This document shows, in pieces, positions 25,838 to 34,272 of a stretch of DNA of 64,000 nucleotides; positions within the stretch are counted from its first letter, which is position 1, and each line of letters opens with the position of its first letter. The translations under genes and the position numbers were made by a program. The DNA comes from an uncultured Candidatus Melainabacteria bacterium. GTDB lineage: Bacteria > Cyanobacteriota > Vampirovibrionia > Gastranaerophilales > Gastranaerophilaceae. The stretch is from NCBI GenBank assembly GCA_934754505.1, contig CAKVIE010000004.1, positions 1 through 64,000 on the forward strand, written 5' to 3'. The notes below the pieces were generated by a model. The model was not told where the DNA came from. It was given only the letters and a program-made list of their open reading frames with translations, and searched no databases.

Positions 25838-28012
25838 CTACATTTTTTCGATAGTTGTAATATTCGGGTCAAGCAATCTTCTTCCGACATTGTCAAATTG
25901 TATCGAACAAAGAGTTTTCTTGCCGTAACGAATGATTTTTTCAACCGTTCCCGTGCCGTATTTTGCGTGCATTACTCTATCACCTTCGGCAGGAATAGTG
26001 CTTGCTGTTGTTGCAGGCTCTTTCGGTTCATATACCGGAAGATTTTCTCTTTGCTTAATTTGAACTTGTTCTTGTTGTTGACGAGCTAACTCTCTTGCAT
26101 TTTGTGCAATTTGCTCTTGAGCTTTTGTTTGAGCCTCGTTGTAAGCTTGTTGATAATTCTCGTCGTAAACTTGCTCTTCTTGAATTTCTTCTGCATTTTC
26201 TTGAAAATCTTGAGTTTCTTGAATATTTTCGTCATTTTCATCATCTATATATTCAATGTCGTCTTGTTCTTCATGATTTTCTTCCGAAAAATCTTCTGCC
26301 TGCTCCGAATATTGCTCACCTTCTTCTATTTCTTCAAAATCATTCTCTTCTGAATTATTTTCCGAATTTTCATAATCTTCATAATTCTCATAATCTTCTG
26401 AATTTTCGAAATATTCAGTATTTTCTTCCTCTTGAAAATCAGAATTATCATAATTTTCTTCATTTGTTTCAGCAAGTGAATTTAAACTGTCCAAATCGTC
26501 TAAATCTTCTTCTGTGATTTCGTCTGCGTAAACAAATTCATCTTCTTCAGGTCCAATAATGTCTTCTTCTATAACTTCGCCGTTATCTTGAGTTACAAAT
26601 TCTTCATCAATTTCTTGAGTGTATTCGTCTGTGTCGTCAATAACAGTTTCGTTATCTTCAAATTCTGTATCTTGATTTTCGGGAAAATCTGTTTCTTCAG
26701 GATTTTCAACTTCTGCTTGAATTTTTTCCTCAGAAACAGTTTCTTGACTTTCAACAGGCTTTACGGGTTGAGAAATTTTAGGAATATTTAATTTTCCAAG
26801 TTTGTTTTGAGTTTTTTCTTCTCCGTCCATTGTGACGATAAATGGTATGAATAAAGTGCTTTCGCCCCATAAAACAAAATTGTTATAAGAAAGTTTATCA
26901 AGGTAAACTCCGTACGGCTCTGCATATTTTTTTGCTGTCATCGGTGCGAAAACAACGAAGTTTTTGCAGTAAGTTTTGACTTCTGTTAAAAGTCCGCATT
27001 CATGCCCGATAACAGGAATGAAGTTCAAATTATTTTTTTCATAAATATTTCTGACAGCGGTCAAATCGAAGTTATCATCGGATATATCAGAAATTATTTG
27101 AACATTTTTCGGCAAAATCAAGCTCAAAATTTGAGAAATAAGCTTATGATATTTTAAATCAATGTCTGAAATATCAAGTACAGAAAGGTTTTTATCGCAT
27201 TTTAGTTCAAATTGTTCGATAGAGTCGGCAAAGACTTTCTTTTGTCTGTATTCGGCGAGTTTATTTGCAAAAAGGAGCAAACCGCTGTCCGAAGTTGTTT
27301 GGCATTCCGCCGAGATGATGTTCATAAACACTTCAAACGGAATGAATTTGCCGTCGGTTGTTTCTGCGTATTTTTGAAGTTCCAAAATAATATTTTGAAC
27401 AGTAATTTTAGAATTAATCGGGCTATCGCTTAAATCCGTATTAAAAATATAGTCAAAAGCCTTACTGTTCAAGGGGATTTTGAAATCATGCCCGTAGGTT
27501 AAAATTTCTGCGTCGGGAAGATTTTTATATTTTCCGTCGAAATCCAAAATCAAAACTTTTTTATCGAAAGAGTTCAGAGCTTTTATAGCTTTTTTTACCG
27601 TGAAAATGCTTTGTTCGGGTTTATCGCAGATAATGCAAGGTTTGTCAAGCAGGTAATTTATGCTTGTTTCGACCTTTACATCCGGGAGTCTGAAATAATT
27701 TCCCCAAAGAATAGAATTCTCGGAACTTTTTAAGAGATTTATCATTTCTGAAACTTCAAGAATTCCCGTTTGAGAATTTTTAAGAGGCATGCGTCCGTCA
27801 TAGAGCGAGATGTTGCTGTCATTATCGACGGTTAGAAGAAATTTAACAACTGCACAATTAACATTTTCATCTTCTGTCGTGGAGATGTCTATGACCTGTG
27901 AAATAGTTGTCGATACTGAATCTTCGGTAAATAAAAAATCTGCAGGATAAATATTTTCCTGCGTGTCGAAGAAAATTTTTGCGATATCATTTTGGATTTC
28001 GTAAATTTGCAT
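25838..28012 (-). CDS. Degenerate HerA-like ATPase fold with acidic linker and PcrA-type Tudor domain
   Basis: 724 aa. Residues 1-95 look like a HAS-barrel N-terminus. Residues about 105-230 follow the HerA/DUF87 pattern (WGNYFRLPDVKVE, then CDKPEQSIFTVKKAIKAL, KKVLILDFDGKYKNLPDAEIL, HDFKIPL), but the P-loop GKTGSGKS is replaced by CDKPEQS, so ATP hydrolysis is unlikely; the LDFDGKY block corresponds to the Walker B-like DPHGEY. About residues 420-610 are a very acidic linker rich in Glu, Asp and Asn, then a Gln-rich segment. The last 50 residues (GDRVMHAKYGTGTVEKII, FDNVGRRLL, IEKM) match the Tudor domain that ends PcrA/UvrD and binds RNA polymerase. The family pieces are recognised by eye; the overall function is unknown. 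It is a single gene. Confidence 0.6.
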   Translation of the reverse strand: MQIYEIQNDIAKIFFDTQENIYPADFLFTEDSVSTTISQVIDISTTEDENVNCAVVKFLLTVDNDSNISLYDGRMPLKNSQTGILEVSEMINLLKSSENSILWGNYFRLPDVKVETSINYLLDKPCIICDKPEQSIFTVKKAIKALNSFDKKVLILDFDGKYKNLPDAEILTYGHDFKIPLNSKAFDYIFNTDLSDSPINSKITVQNIILELQKYAETTDGKFIPFEVFMNIISAECQTTSDSGLLLFANKLAEYRQKKVFADSIEQFELKCDKNLSVLDISDIDLKYHKLISQILSLILPKNVQIISDISDDNFDLTAVRNIYEKNNLNFIPVIGHECGLLTEVKTYCKNFVVFAPMTAKKYAEPYGVYLDKLSYNNFVLWGESTLFIPFIVTMDGEEKTQNKLGKLNIPKISQPVKPVESQETVSEEKIQAEVENPEETDFPENQDTEFEDNETVIDDTDEYTQEIDEEFVTQDNGEVIEEDIIGPEEDEFVYADEITEEDLDDLDSLNSLAETNEENYDNSDFQEEENTEYFENSEDYENYEDYENSENNSEENDFEEIEEGEQYSEQAEDFSEENHEEQDDIEYIDDENDENIQETQDFQENAEEIQEEQVYDENYQQAYNEAQTKAQEQIAQNARELARQQQEQVQIKQRENLPVYEPKEPATTASTIPAEGDRVMHAKYGTGTVEKIIRYGKKTLCSIQFDNVGRRLLDPNITTIEKM

Positions 28013-28137
28013 AACCTGACCTTTCTTCCTTAATTATACATGAACAAAATATTTATGTAAAATATTTGATTTTTAGTCGTTTTAAATGATTGAAAGATAA
28101 ATTTTTATTTGTTATTCTTAATAAAAAAGAGGTGATT

Positions 28138-28929
28138 ATGGCTAAGAAATTTTTCGAATCATTTATTGACAAGATTTTAGATTTTCCGTTTTGGGTAAAA
28201 GAAATTATTTACGTCAAAATCAGAGAAGATTTTGAAAGAGCATTTGTTTCGGAAGAAGATTTGCAATCTCCGTCAGAAGAATCTTATCAGGTTTTCAAGC
28301 CTCAATTAACTTTTATTGGTGAAAAAGAACTTGAAACAAGAGAAAATAAAGAGGAAGAAAATTTATACAGATTTCTCGAAATAGCAAATGACGGTTGTTC
28401 TATTGCGGAAATCACCTTGAGAAATTTCTGGACACTTGAACAAACAGCCAAAATTCACGTTTATGCAATGCAAAAGGAATACATAAAACAATCATCATCT
28501 GCCAAAATTACGGCTACTGCGTTGTATTTGAGCGGCAAAATCAAAATGGGTGATTATTTAAAACGAATAGGCAAAATCACGATTGATCAGCTTGATATGG
28601 CATTAAGACGCCAGCATGAGCTTAAAAAAGAAGGCAAACACATGCCCATTGCAGAAATATTGGTTTCTATGAGTTTGGTTTCGGAAAAAGAAACAAAAGC
28701 AATTATTTATATAAAAGATGAATGCAAAAAACGATTTATTTTCAATGCGAATATGCTTGGAAAGAGTAAGGTTTCGGAAAGTGAAGCTGAAAATATTTTA
28801 CCAGAAAGTAAACACCCTTTAGCAGCAAATGATGTTGCAGATAGTTCAAAACAAATTGCAATGCTTCGAAAAGAAAATTTTGAATTGAAAAATAAATTAC
28901 AAGAAATTATGAAAATTATAAAGAGGTAA
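28138..28929 (+). CDS. MshEN/GspE-N-like domain protein
   Basis: 263 aa from ATG 28138 with AGAGGTGATT just upstream. Residues about 140-205 (KIKMGDYLKRIGKITIDQLDMALRRQ, then MPIAEILVSMSLVSEKETKAII) match the N-terminal repeat of type II/IV secretion ATPases (GspE_N/MshEN), which in some proteins binds c-di-GMP. The N-terminal half carries no recognised motif, and the C-terminus is a short coiled coil (IAMLRKENFELKNKLQEIMKIIKR). No ATPase domain is present. It could be a c-di-GMP or pilus adaptor; inferred. The asparaginase gene starts 2 bases after its stop. Confidence 0.6.
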   Translation: MAKKFFESFIDKILDFPFWVKEIIYVKIREDFERAFVSEEDLQSPSEESYQVFKPQLTFIGEKELETRENKEEENLYRFLEIANDGCSIAEITLRNFWTLEQTAKIHVYAMQKEYIKQSSSAKITATALYLSGKIKMGDYLKRIGKITIDQLDMALRRQHELKKEGKHMPIAEILVSMSLVSEKETKAIIYIKDECKKRFIFNANMLGKSKVSESEAENILPESKHPLAANDVADSSKQIAMLRKENFELKNKLQEIMKIIKR

Positions 28930-28931
28930 TT

Positions 28932-29900
28932 ATGAAAGCTCCCGAGTATGCACTTTTGAGCCAAAATGAACGTAATGGTTTTGTGGAAGAACAGCACTTC
29001 GGGATTTTGCTAAAATATTCTGAAAACGGGATTGCAAAAATAGCGGGTAACTCCAACGGTTATCCGTTTTTTCAGCGTTCGTGCATGAAGCCGATGCAGC
29101 TTGCTGCGGTTTCGGAAATTTTTGAGAATTTTGATTTTACAGATGAAGAAATAGCCGTTATGACGGCATCTCACTCGGGTGAAGAATTTCACATCAAAGC
29201 GGTGTCAAACATTTTGGAAAAAATCGGCTTATCGGAAAAGGACCTGCTTTGTCCGCCACAAACACCTTTGAATGAAATAAGCAAAAATGAACTTATTAAA
29301 AACGGTGAAAATCCGAGAGCCATTCATAATAATTGTTCGGGTAAACACGCTGCAATGCTTGCTTATTGCGTTATGAAAGGTTTTGACACAAAAAATTATA
29401 CCGAGGTCAATCATCCGCTTCAAAAACACGTTTTAAATTTTGTTGCAGAAATTTGCGGACTAAACTTGAAGGAGTGCGAGGTTTCAAAAGACGGCTGTAC
29501 TCTTCCCGTGATTGCCACACCGCTTGAAAATATGGCAAAGGGCTTTTTAAATGTTTATAAAAATTATCCTAAAATCAAAAATGCGGTTTTGGAAAACCCT
29601 TATTTTGCAGGCGGGCATGGGCGATTTGACTCCGAGATTATGGCAGCCGGCGGAAAAAATCTCGTCGCAAAAGTAGGAGCGGGAAATCTTTGCTGTGTGG
29701 CAGATTTGGCGAATGAAAGCTGTTATGTGATAAAAGTTCTTGACGGAGATAATTTTGCACGAGGGCTTATTTTGACCGAGATTTTAAAGCGAGAGGGTAA
29801 ACTACCGACAATTAAAACTTCCGAATTAGAAAAAATGTACTCCAAAGTTATTACTGATGAAACAGGATTTCCCGTCGGCAAAATCAAGGTTATGGTTTAG
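28932..29900 (+). CDS. Asparaginase II family (Rhizobium etli type)
   Basis: 322 aa, matching PF06089. Conserved blocks are FFQRSCMKPMQ (Ser-Cys-x-Lys), MTASHSGEEFH, NCSGKHAAMLAYC, the DGCTLPV block and MAAGG near the C-terminus. This family hydrolyses L-asparagine to aspartate and ammonia and is structurally unrelated to the E. coli AnsA/AnsB type. AAGAGGTAATT before the ATG overlaps the upstream stop, so translation is coupled to the MshEN-like gene. No signal peptide, so it is cytoplasmic. Confidence 0.85.
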   Translation: MKAPEYALLSQNERNGFVEEQHFGILLKYSENGIAKIAGNSNGYPFFQRSCMKPMQLAAVSEIFENFDFTDEEIAVMTASHSGEEFHIKAVSNILEKIGLSEKDLLCPPQTPLNEISKNELIKNGENPRAIHNNCSGKHAAMLAYCVMKGFDTKNYTEVNHPLQKHVLNFVAEICGLNLKECEVSKDGCTLPVIATPLENMAKGFLNVYKNYPKIKNAVLENPYFAGGHGRFDSEIMAAGGKNLVAKVGAGNLCCVADLANESCYVIKVLDGDNFARGLILTEILKREGKLPTIKTSELEKMYSKVITDETGFPVGKIKVMV

Positions 29901-29929
29901 TTTTTTACATTGATGTCAATTAACACGCT

Positions 29930-29957
29930 TGCGAAGATGTTTCAAATGTGTTATACT
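29930..29957 (+). promoter_or_regulatory. Promoter of the 33-aa small gene
   Basis: TTGCGA (29930-29935), 16-bp spacer, TATACT (29952-29957): a good sigma-70-like promoter. The predicted start near 29964 leaves a leader of only about 13 bases carrying GAGGAA. Confidence 0.7.
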
Positions 29958-29976
29958 GTTGCTTTGAGGAAACGAA

Positions 29977-30078
29977 ATGTCACAAAAAACGGTAACAACA
30001 ACATTTTTTGATTTCTTACTGCCAAGGCAGTTCAGTTTTGTTGCCAAAAGAGTTAATAAGCATCGTAAATCACTTTAA
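29977..30078 (+). CDS. Small basic protein, 33 aa
   Basis: ATG 29977 is preceded by GAGGAA at an ideal distance and by a strong promoter. It encodes MSQKTVTTTFFDFLLPRQFS followed by a very basic end, VAKRVNKHRKSL. The middle is hydrophobic/aromatic, so an amphipathic, membrane- or nucleic-acid-binding peptide is possible. A hairpin GCGGG/CCCGC (30083-30096) follows the stop with no T-tract. It might be a leader peptide for the gene at 30167 or a stand-alone small protein. No homologue is known to me. Confidence 0.6.
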   Translation: MSQKTVTTTFFDFLLPRQFSFVAKRVNKHRKSL

Positions 30079-30082
30079 TATT

Positions 30083-30096
30083 GCGGGTTCTCCCGC
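30083..30096 (+). other. Hairpin after the 33-aa gene
   Basis: GCGGG-TTCT-CCCGC, 5 G-C pairs, four bases past the stop. It lacks a U-tract, so it is a weak terminator or an attenuator-like element before the 30167 gene. A second hairpin, TGATTGAA/TTCAATCA, lies at 30121-30144. Confidence 0.45.
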
Positions 30097-30166
30097 CTGA
30101 AATATAAATTTGTACTACTCTGATTGAAATTGTGTGTTCAATCAAAAATCTTATAAGGAAAAAATT

Positions 30167-30637
30167 ATGAACAGCTTGCAAGATATTCAATACAACATCA
30201 AAGAAAAAGAAAAAATGCACATAATTATTGACTACGACGGAGTTATTTCAATACTCAACAGCTCTTACGGAACGGAGTTGTTTTCGCCGATTTATAAACG
30301 TATTTTTGAAAATTTTGCAAAAAAAGAATTCGTTGATTTTACTATTTTGATTGATAAAAAAGATAAAAGATTTAAACCAAAATCAATTTATAAAAATACA
30401 AATCTGAATTATGCCGATATAAAAGAGTTTAAAGAAACTATAGAAACTCTTGCAGAGTCGGAGTTTGAACCTCTGTATATCGGTGCAGATAAAGATATTG
30501 TCAAATATTTCAAAAAGAATAAATTGTTTTCAATCGGGATTGAACCGGAAGAAAAAGCTAAAAAGTCTTATACTTTATGGCTTTCAAAAGATAGCTTTGT
30601 GAAATTCTTGACAGAAACAAACAATATCTATTTGTAA
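30167..30637 (+). CDS. HAD-like small protein of unknown substrate
   Basis: 156 aa from ATG 30167 with AAGGAAAAA six bases upstream; an in-frame ATG at 30134 has no ribosome site. MHIIIDYDGVISIL at residues 19-32 resembles HAD motif I (Asp-x-Asp-Gly), and FTILIDKKDKRFKPK may supply the Lys region. SEFEPLYIGADKDIVKYFKK resembles HAD motif IV (GADKD in place of GDxxxD). The protein is short for a HAD phosphatase and may be a trimmed trehalose-phosphatase-like or regulatory member. Confidence in gene reality is high, in class moderate. Confidence 0.6.
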   Translation: MNSLQDIQYNIKEKEKMHIIIDYDGVISILNSSYGTELFSPIYKRIFENFAKKEFVDFTILIDKKDKRFKPKSIYKNTNLNYADIKEFKETIETLAESEFEPLYIGADKDIVKYFKKNKLFSIGIEPEEKAKKSYTLWLSKDSFVKFLTETNNIYL

Positions 30638-30679
30638 AAATCACAAAATCAGATACGAATTTGTGAAAAACAGAAATAA

Positions 30680-30703
30680 AAAAGAGAGGTAATCCTCTCT
30701 TTT
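30680..30703 (+). terminator. Bidirectional terminator
   Basis: AAAAGAGAGG / CCTCTCTTTT with loop TAAT, followed by CTTTT on the plus strand and preceded by A-runs giving TTTTTT on the minus strand. It serves 30167 (plus) and 30707 (minus). Confidence 0.88.
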
Positions 30704-30706
30704 CTT

Positions 30707-30838
30707 TTATACACCTCTAAAATGAGCCAAAAAGTACATTCCGACTATCATAATCCCAAAAATTACAATGCCCCAGATTATTTCGGAGTGTAACCGTTTT
30801 TTTTGTTCTTTTTCGAGGTCGTCAAATTTATTTTTCAT
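30707..30838 (-). CDS. Small single-pass membrane protein, 43 aa
   Basis: Minus-strand ATG 30838 with GGAGAAAG three bases upstream. MKNKFDDLEKEQKKRLHSE is charged and cytosolic; IIWGIVIFGIMIVGMYFLA is one membrane helix; a short HFRGV tail follows. The gene shares the terminator at 30680. No family is recognised, but the RBS, length and composition are those of a real small membrane protein. Confidence 0.7.
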   Translation of the reverse strand: MKNKFDDLEKEQKKRLHSEIIWGIVIFGIMIVGMYFLAHFRGV

Positions 30839-30894
30839 CAACTTTCTCCTGTAAAAAATTATTTTCCAACCATAGACTGTAAAAAGAATAAAAA

Positions 30895-31257
30895 TTATGG
30901 TGCTCGAATGTAAAATAATGTATTTACAGCTAATTTTGAAGTTATCGGACTAATTCTGACAAAAGAATAAATTGTTTTTTTAAAGTTGATTTTGCAACAT
31001 GAAAATACTGCAGAAGATTGGAATACCATGCTGCAAATGCTGCTTTTGATTTTTTTTATAACGCAGTCTTTTCTTGAGCTGAAAGAATTTGTTTCAATAT
31101 TTTGCTGTTGAAAACAGCAAATAGAATCAGCTTTAAAAATATTTTTATGAGTATAAGCAGAAAATTTTTCGTTAATAAAGAACAAAGCCCCTGTCATAAA
31201 CAGAAGTAACACCATTAAGTATTTAGATATAAAGTTGTTAAATTTTTCAATACTCAT
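30895..31257 (-). CDS. Possible membrane protein, 120 aa
   Basis: Read from ATG 31257 it begins MSIEKFNNFISKYLMVLLLF with one clear membrane helix (about 13-32). A Cys/Ser/Lys-rich C-terminal part follows (SICCFQQQNIETNSFSS), with no conserved motif. No Shine-Dalgarno is visible. The frame stays open upstream to TTG 31368, adding a Phe/Ile-rich stretch that looks like translated AT-rich promoter DNA. It could be a young or decaying gene, or non-coding. It lies 57 bases upstream of, and antisense to, the start of the 43-aa gene. Confidence 0.35.
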   Translation of the reverse strand: MSIEKFNNFISKYLMVLLLFMTGALFFINEKFSAYTHKNIFKADSICCFQQQNIETNSFSSRKDCVIKKIKSSICSMVFQSSAVFSCCKINFKKTIYSFVRISPITSKLAVNTLFYIRAP

Positions 31258-31465
31258 AGATATAGCATGTATAACATAAAAAAAATAAAGAGTTAATAGA
31301 AAAATAAAAATAATATAAAATGACGAAAATATAAAAAAGTTACAAATTTTTATGAAAAAATCAAACAAAAGAGCTGTTAAAATATGAATTTTTATGATAA
31401 GTTATAGAACATAGGATTATTATTATGTATTGCATTGTAAAAAATGCAAAAAAGGAGAAAAAAAT

Positions 31466-34111
31466 ATGGCAGAAAAAAGAGTATGGCTTTTCAGAGAAGG
31501 AAATGCCGACATGCGTAATCTCCTTGGCGGAAAAGGTGCAAACTTGGCAGAAATGACAAATTTGGGCTTGCCTGTTCCTCCCGGATTAACGATTACGACG
31601 GAAACCTGTATGGATTATATCAACAACGGCAATAAAATGCCCGCAGGTTTGATGGACGAAGTTAAAGAAGCTCTTAAAGAAGTTGAACAACAAGCAGGTA
31701 AAAAGTTTGGTGATACAACAAATCCGTTATTAGTTTCAGTTCGTTCAGGTGCAAGAGTTTCAATGCCCGGTATGATGGAGACAATTTTGAACCTTGGTTT
31801 AAATGATGAAACAGTAGAAGCAATGGTTAAATTAACAAACAACCCGAGATTCTGCTATGATTCATATCGTCGTTTCTTAACGATGTTCGGCTCAGTTGCT
31901 TGGGAAATGGACAGACAAAAATACTTCGAATCGGAAGTTGAAAAAGTTAAAGAAAGAGAAGGCGTTAAGTCAGATACAGAAATTTCTGCAGAAGGCTGGA
32001 AATCTCTTATTCCTATATACAAGAACGTAATTAAAGAAGTAACGGGCAAAGAATTCCCGCAAAATCCTTTCGTTCAATTGCAAGAAGCAATCGAAGCAGT
32101 ATTCCGTTCTTGGAATATTCCGAGAGCAGTTGCATACAGAAACATGAACAAAATCGACCACAATTTCGGAACAGCCGTAAACGTACAAACAATGGTGTTC
32201 GGAAACATGGGTAATGACTGTGCAACAGGTGTTTCCTTTACAAGAAACCCTGCAACAGGTGAAAACAAATTCTACGGTGAATATTTGGTAAATGCACAAG
32301 GTGAAGACGTTGTTGCAGGTATCAGAACTCCGAAACAAATCGCAGAACTTGAAACAGATATGCCTGAACTTTACAAGCAATATGTTGCAATCGCAAAACA
32401 ACTTGAAAACGGTTATCACGATGTTCAAGATATGGAATTTACGATTGAAAGAGGAAAACTTTGGATTCTTCAAACAAGAAACGGTAAGAGAACAGCGAAA
32501 GCTGCAATCAAAATCGCAGTTGATATGTATGAAGAAGGCATCGTAACAAAAGAACAAGCAATCAAATTGGTTGATCCTTATTCAGTATATCAAGTATTGC
32601 TTCCTTGCTTCAATCCTGCAGCAGTTAAACACGCTCACAAGATTTCAAAAGGTGTAAACGCATCTCCGGGGGCAGCTGTCGGTAAAATCGTATTTGATAC
32701 GGAAGAAGCAGCAGAAAGAGGAGCAAACGGTGAAAAAGTTATCTTGGTAAGAATTGAAACCTGCCCTGATGATATTCACGGTATGGCAGTTGCACAAGGT
32801 GTATTGACACTCAGAGGCGGTGCTACATCTCACGCAGCGGTAGTTGCAAAAGGTATGGGTAAACCTTGCGTTTCAGGTTGTGAAGATTTGACAATCAACT
32901 TGAAAGAAGAAACTATCACTTGTGAAGATGGTACTGTATTCCACAAAGATGACATCATTTCATTAGACGGTGGAACAGGTGAAGTTATGGAAGGTGCTAT
33001 TGAACTTGTTGAAGCAGGTATCGATTCAGATTTCGAAAAATTCTTTACTTGGGTAAATGAAATTAAGACAATGAAAGTTGAAGCAAACGCAGATACACCG
33101 AAAGATATCGAAAACGCATTGAAATTCGGTGCAGAAGGTGTTGGTCTTTGCAGAACAGAACACATGTTCATGGATCCTGACAGACTTCCTTGGGTACAAA
33201 AGATGATTATCGCAGGAACAAAAGAAGCAAGAAAAGAAGCTCTTGATCACTTACTTCCTATGCAATATTCAGACTTCTATGCAATGTTCAAAGCACTCGG
33301 CGAAAAACCGTTGACAGTCAGACTTCTCGATCCTCCGCTTCACGAATTCTTGCCTTCAAAGGTTGAATTAATCGAAAAAGTTGCAACGAAAAAAGCATTG
33401 AAACAAGATTATGCAGAAGATGAAAAAATGCTCGAAATCGTTGAAGGTTTGTCAGAATCTAACCCGATGATGGGCTTGAGAGGCTGCCGTTTAGGTTTGA
33501 CTTACCCTGAAATTAACGAAATGCAAGTAAGAGCAATCTTTGAAGCATGCTGCGATTTGAAGAAAGAAGGCGTAAACGTTAAACCTTGGGTTATGATTCC
33601 GTTAATCGGACACGTAAACGAACTTAAAGTTGCAAAAGAAATTTTGGTTAAGGTTGCAGACCAAGTAATGGAAGAAAAAGGCGTTAAAGTTGACTATAAA
33701 TTCGGAACAATGATTGAAATTCCGAGAGCAGCATTAACAGCTGACGAAGTTGCAGAATATGCAGAATTCTTCTCATTCGGCACAAACGACCTTACTCAAA
33801 TGACATTCGGTTATTCAAGAGATGATGCGGAAGGCAAGTTCTTGAAGAATTACGTAGAACAAAAAATTCTTCCTACGAACCCGTTCGTAACATTAGACCA
33901 AAAAGGTGTAGGTCAATTAATCGAAATGGCAATGGAAAAAGGAAAAGCAGAAAACGCAAAATTAGTTGGCGGCGTTTGCGGTGAACACGGCGGCGACCCC
34001 GATTCAGTTAAATTCTGCCACAAAATCGGCTTGGATTACGTATCCTGCTCACCTTTCAGAGTTCCGCAAGCAAGACTTGCTGCAGCTCAAGCAGTTATTG
34101 AAAACAAATAG
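31466..34111 (+). CDS. ppdK: Pyruvate, phosphate dikinase
   Basis: 881 aa, full length, from ATG 31466 with AAAGGAGAAAA upstream. An N-terminal ATP-grasp domain opens with LLGGKGANLAEM and has VSVRSGARVSMPGMM. The swivelling phospho-His domain carries GGATSHAAVVAKGMGKPCV with the catalytic His. The C-terminal PEP/pyruvate TIM barrel has GLCRTEHMF, MIPLIGHVNEL and GGVCGEHGGDPDSV. It interconverts ATP, Pi and pyruvate with AMP, PPi and PEP; in fermentative anaerobes it usually runs in the glycolytic direction with PPi. Codons are more biased than in neighbouring genes, consistent with high expression. It ends in a strong terminator and stands alone. Confidence 0.96.
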   Translation: MAEKRVWLFREGNADMRNLLGGKGANLAEMTNLGLPVPPGLTITTETCMDYINNGNKMPAGLMDEVKEALKEVEQQAGKKFGDTTNPLLVSVRSGARVSMPGMMETILNLGLNDETVEAMVKLTNNPRFCYDSYRRFLTMFGSVAWEMDRQKYFESEVEKVKEREGVKSDTEISAEGWKSLIPIYKNVIKEVTGKEFPQNPFVQLQEAIEAVFRSWNIPRAVAYRNMNKIDHNFGTAVNVQTMVFGNMGNDCATGVSFTRNPATGENKFYGEYLVNAQGEDVVAGIRTPKQIAELETDMPELYKQYVAIAKQLENGYHDVQDMEFTIERGKLWILQTRNGKRTAKAAIKIAVDMYEEGIVTKEQAIKLVDPYSVYQVLLPCFNPAAVKHAHKISKGVNASPGAAVGKIVFDTEEAAERGANGEKVILVRIETCPDDIHGMAVAQGVLTLRGGATSHAAVVAKGMGKPCVSGCEDLTINLKEETITCEDGTVFHKDDIISLDGGTGEVMEGAIELVEAGIDSDFEKFFTWVNEIKTMKVEANADTPKDIENALKFGAEGVGLCRTEHMFMDPDRLPWVQKMIIAGTKEARKEALDHLLPMQYSDFYAMFKALGEKPLTVRLLDPPLHEFLPSKVELIEKVATKKALKQDYAEDEKMLEIVEGLSESNPMMGLRGCRLGLTYPEINEMQVRAIFEACCDLKKEGVNVKPWVMIPLIGHVNELKVAKEILVKVADQVMEEKGVKVDYKFGTMIEIPRAALTADEVAEYAEFFSFGTNDLTQMTFGYSRDDAEGKFLKNYVEQKILPTNPFVTLDQKGVGQLIEMAMEKGKAENAKLVGGVCGEHGGDPDSVKFCHKIGLDYVSCSPFRVPQARLAAAQAVIENK

Positions 34112-34133
34112 TTTTTCAAATAGCAAAACTCTT

Positions 34134-34169
34134 AAAAGCAGATGGTTGAGAAATCGACCATCTGCTTTT
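34134..34169 (+). terminator. Strong terminator of ppdK
   Basis: AAAAGCAGATGGT / ACCATCTGCTTTT, perfect 13-bp stem with a 10-base loop and a T-tract running to 34171. Confidence 0.93.
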
Positions 34170-34272
34170 TTAAAATTGCTTTTACAAAAGTTAATAAAGT
34201 GTCAAAAATACAAGAAAAAAGTCGTTTACATGGGTATAATACAGATGTTAAAAAAACAATTAGAGGTAAATT

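Noticed and set aside
31257..31368. N-terminal extension of the 30895 gene to TTG 31368
   Set aside because: Phe/Ile-rich translation of very AT-rich promoter DNA without an RBS.
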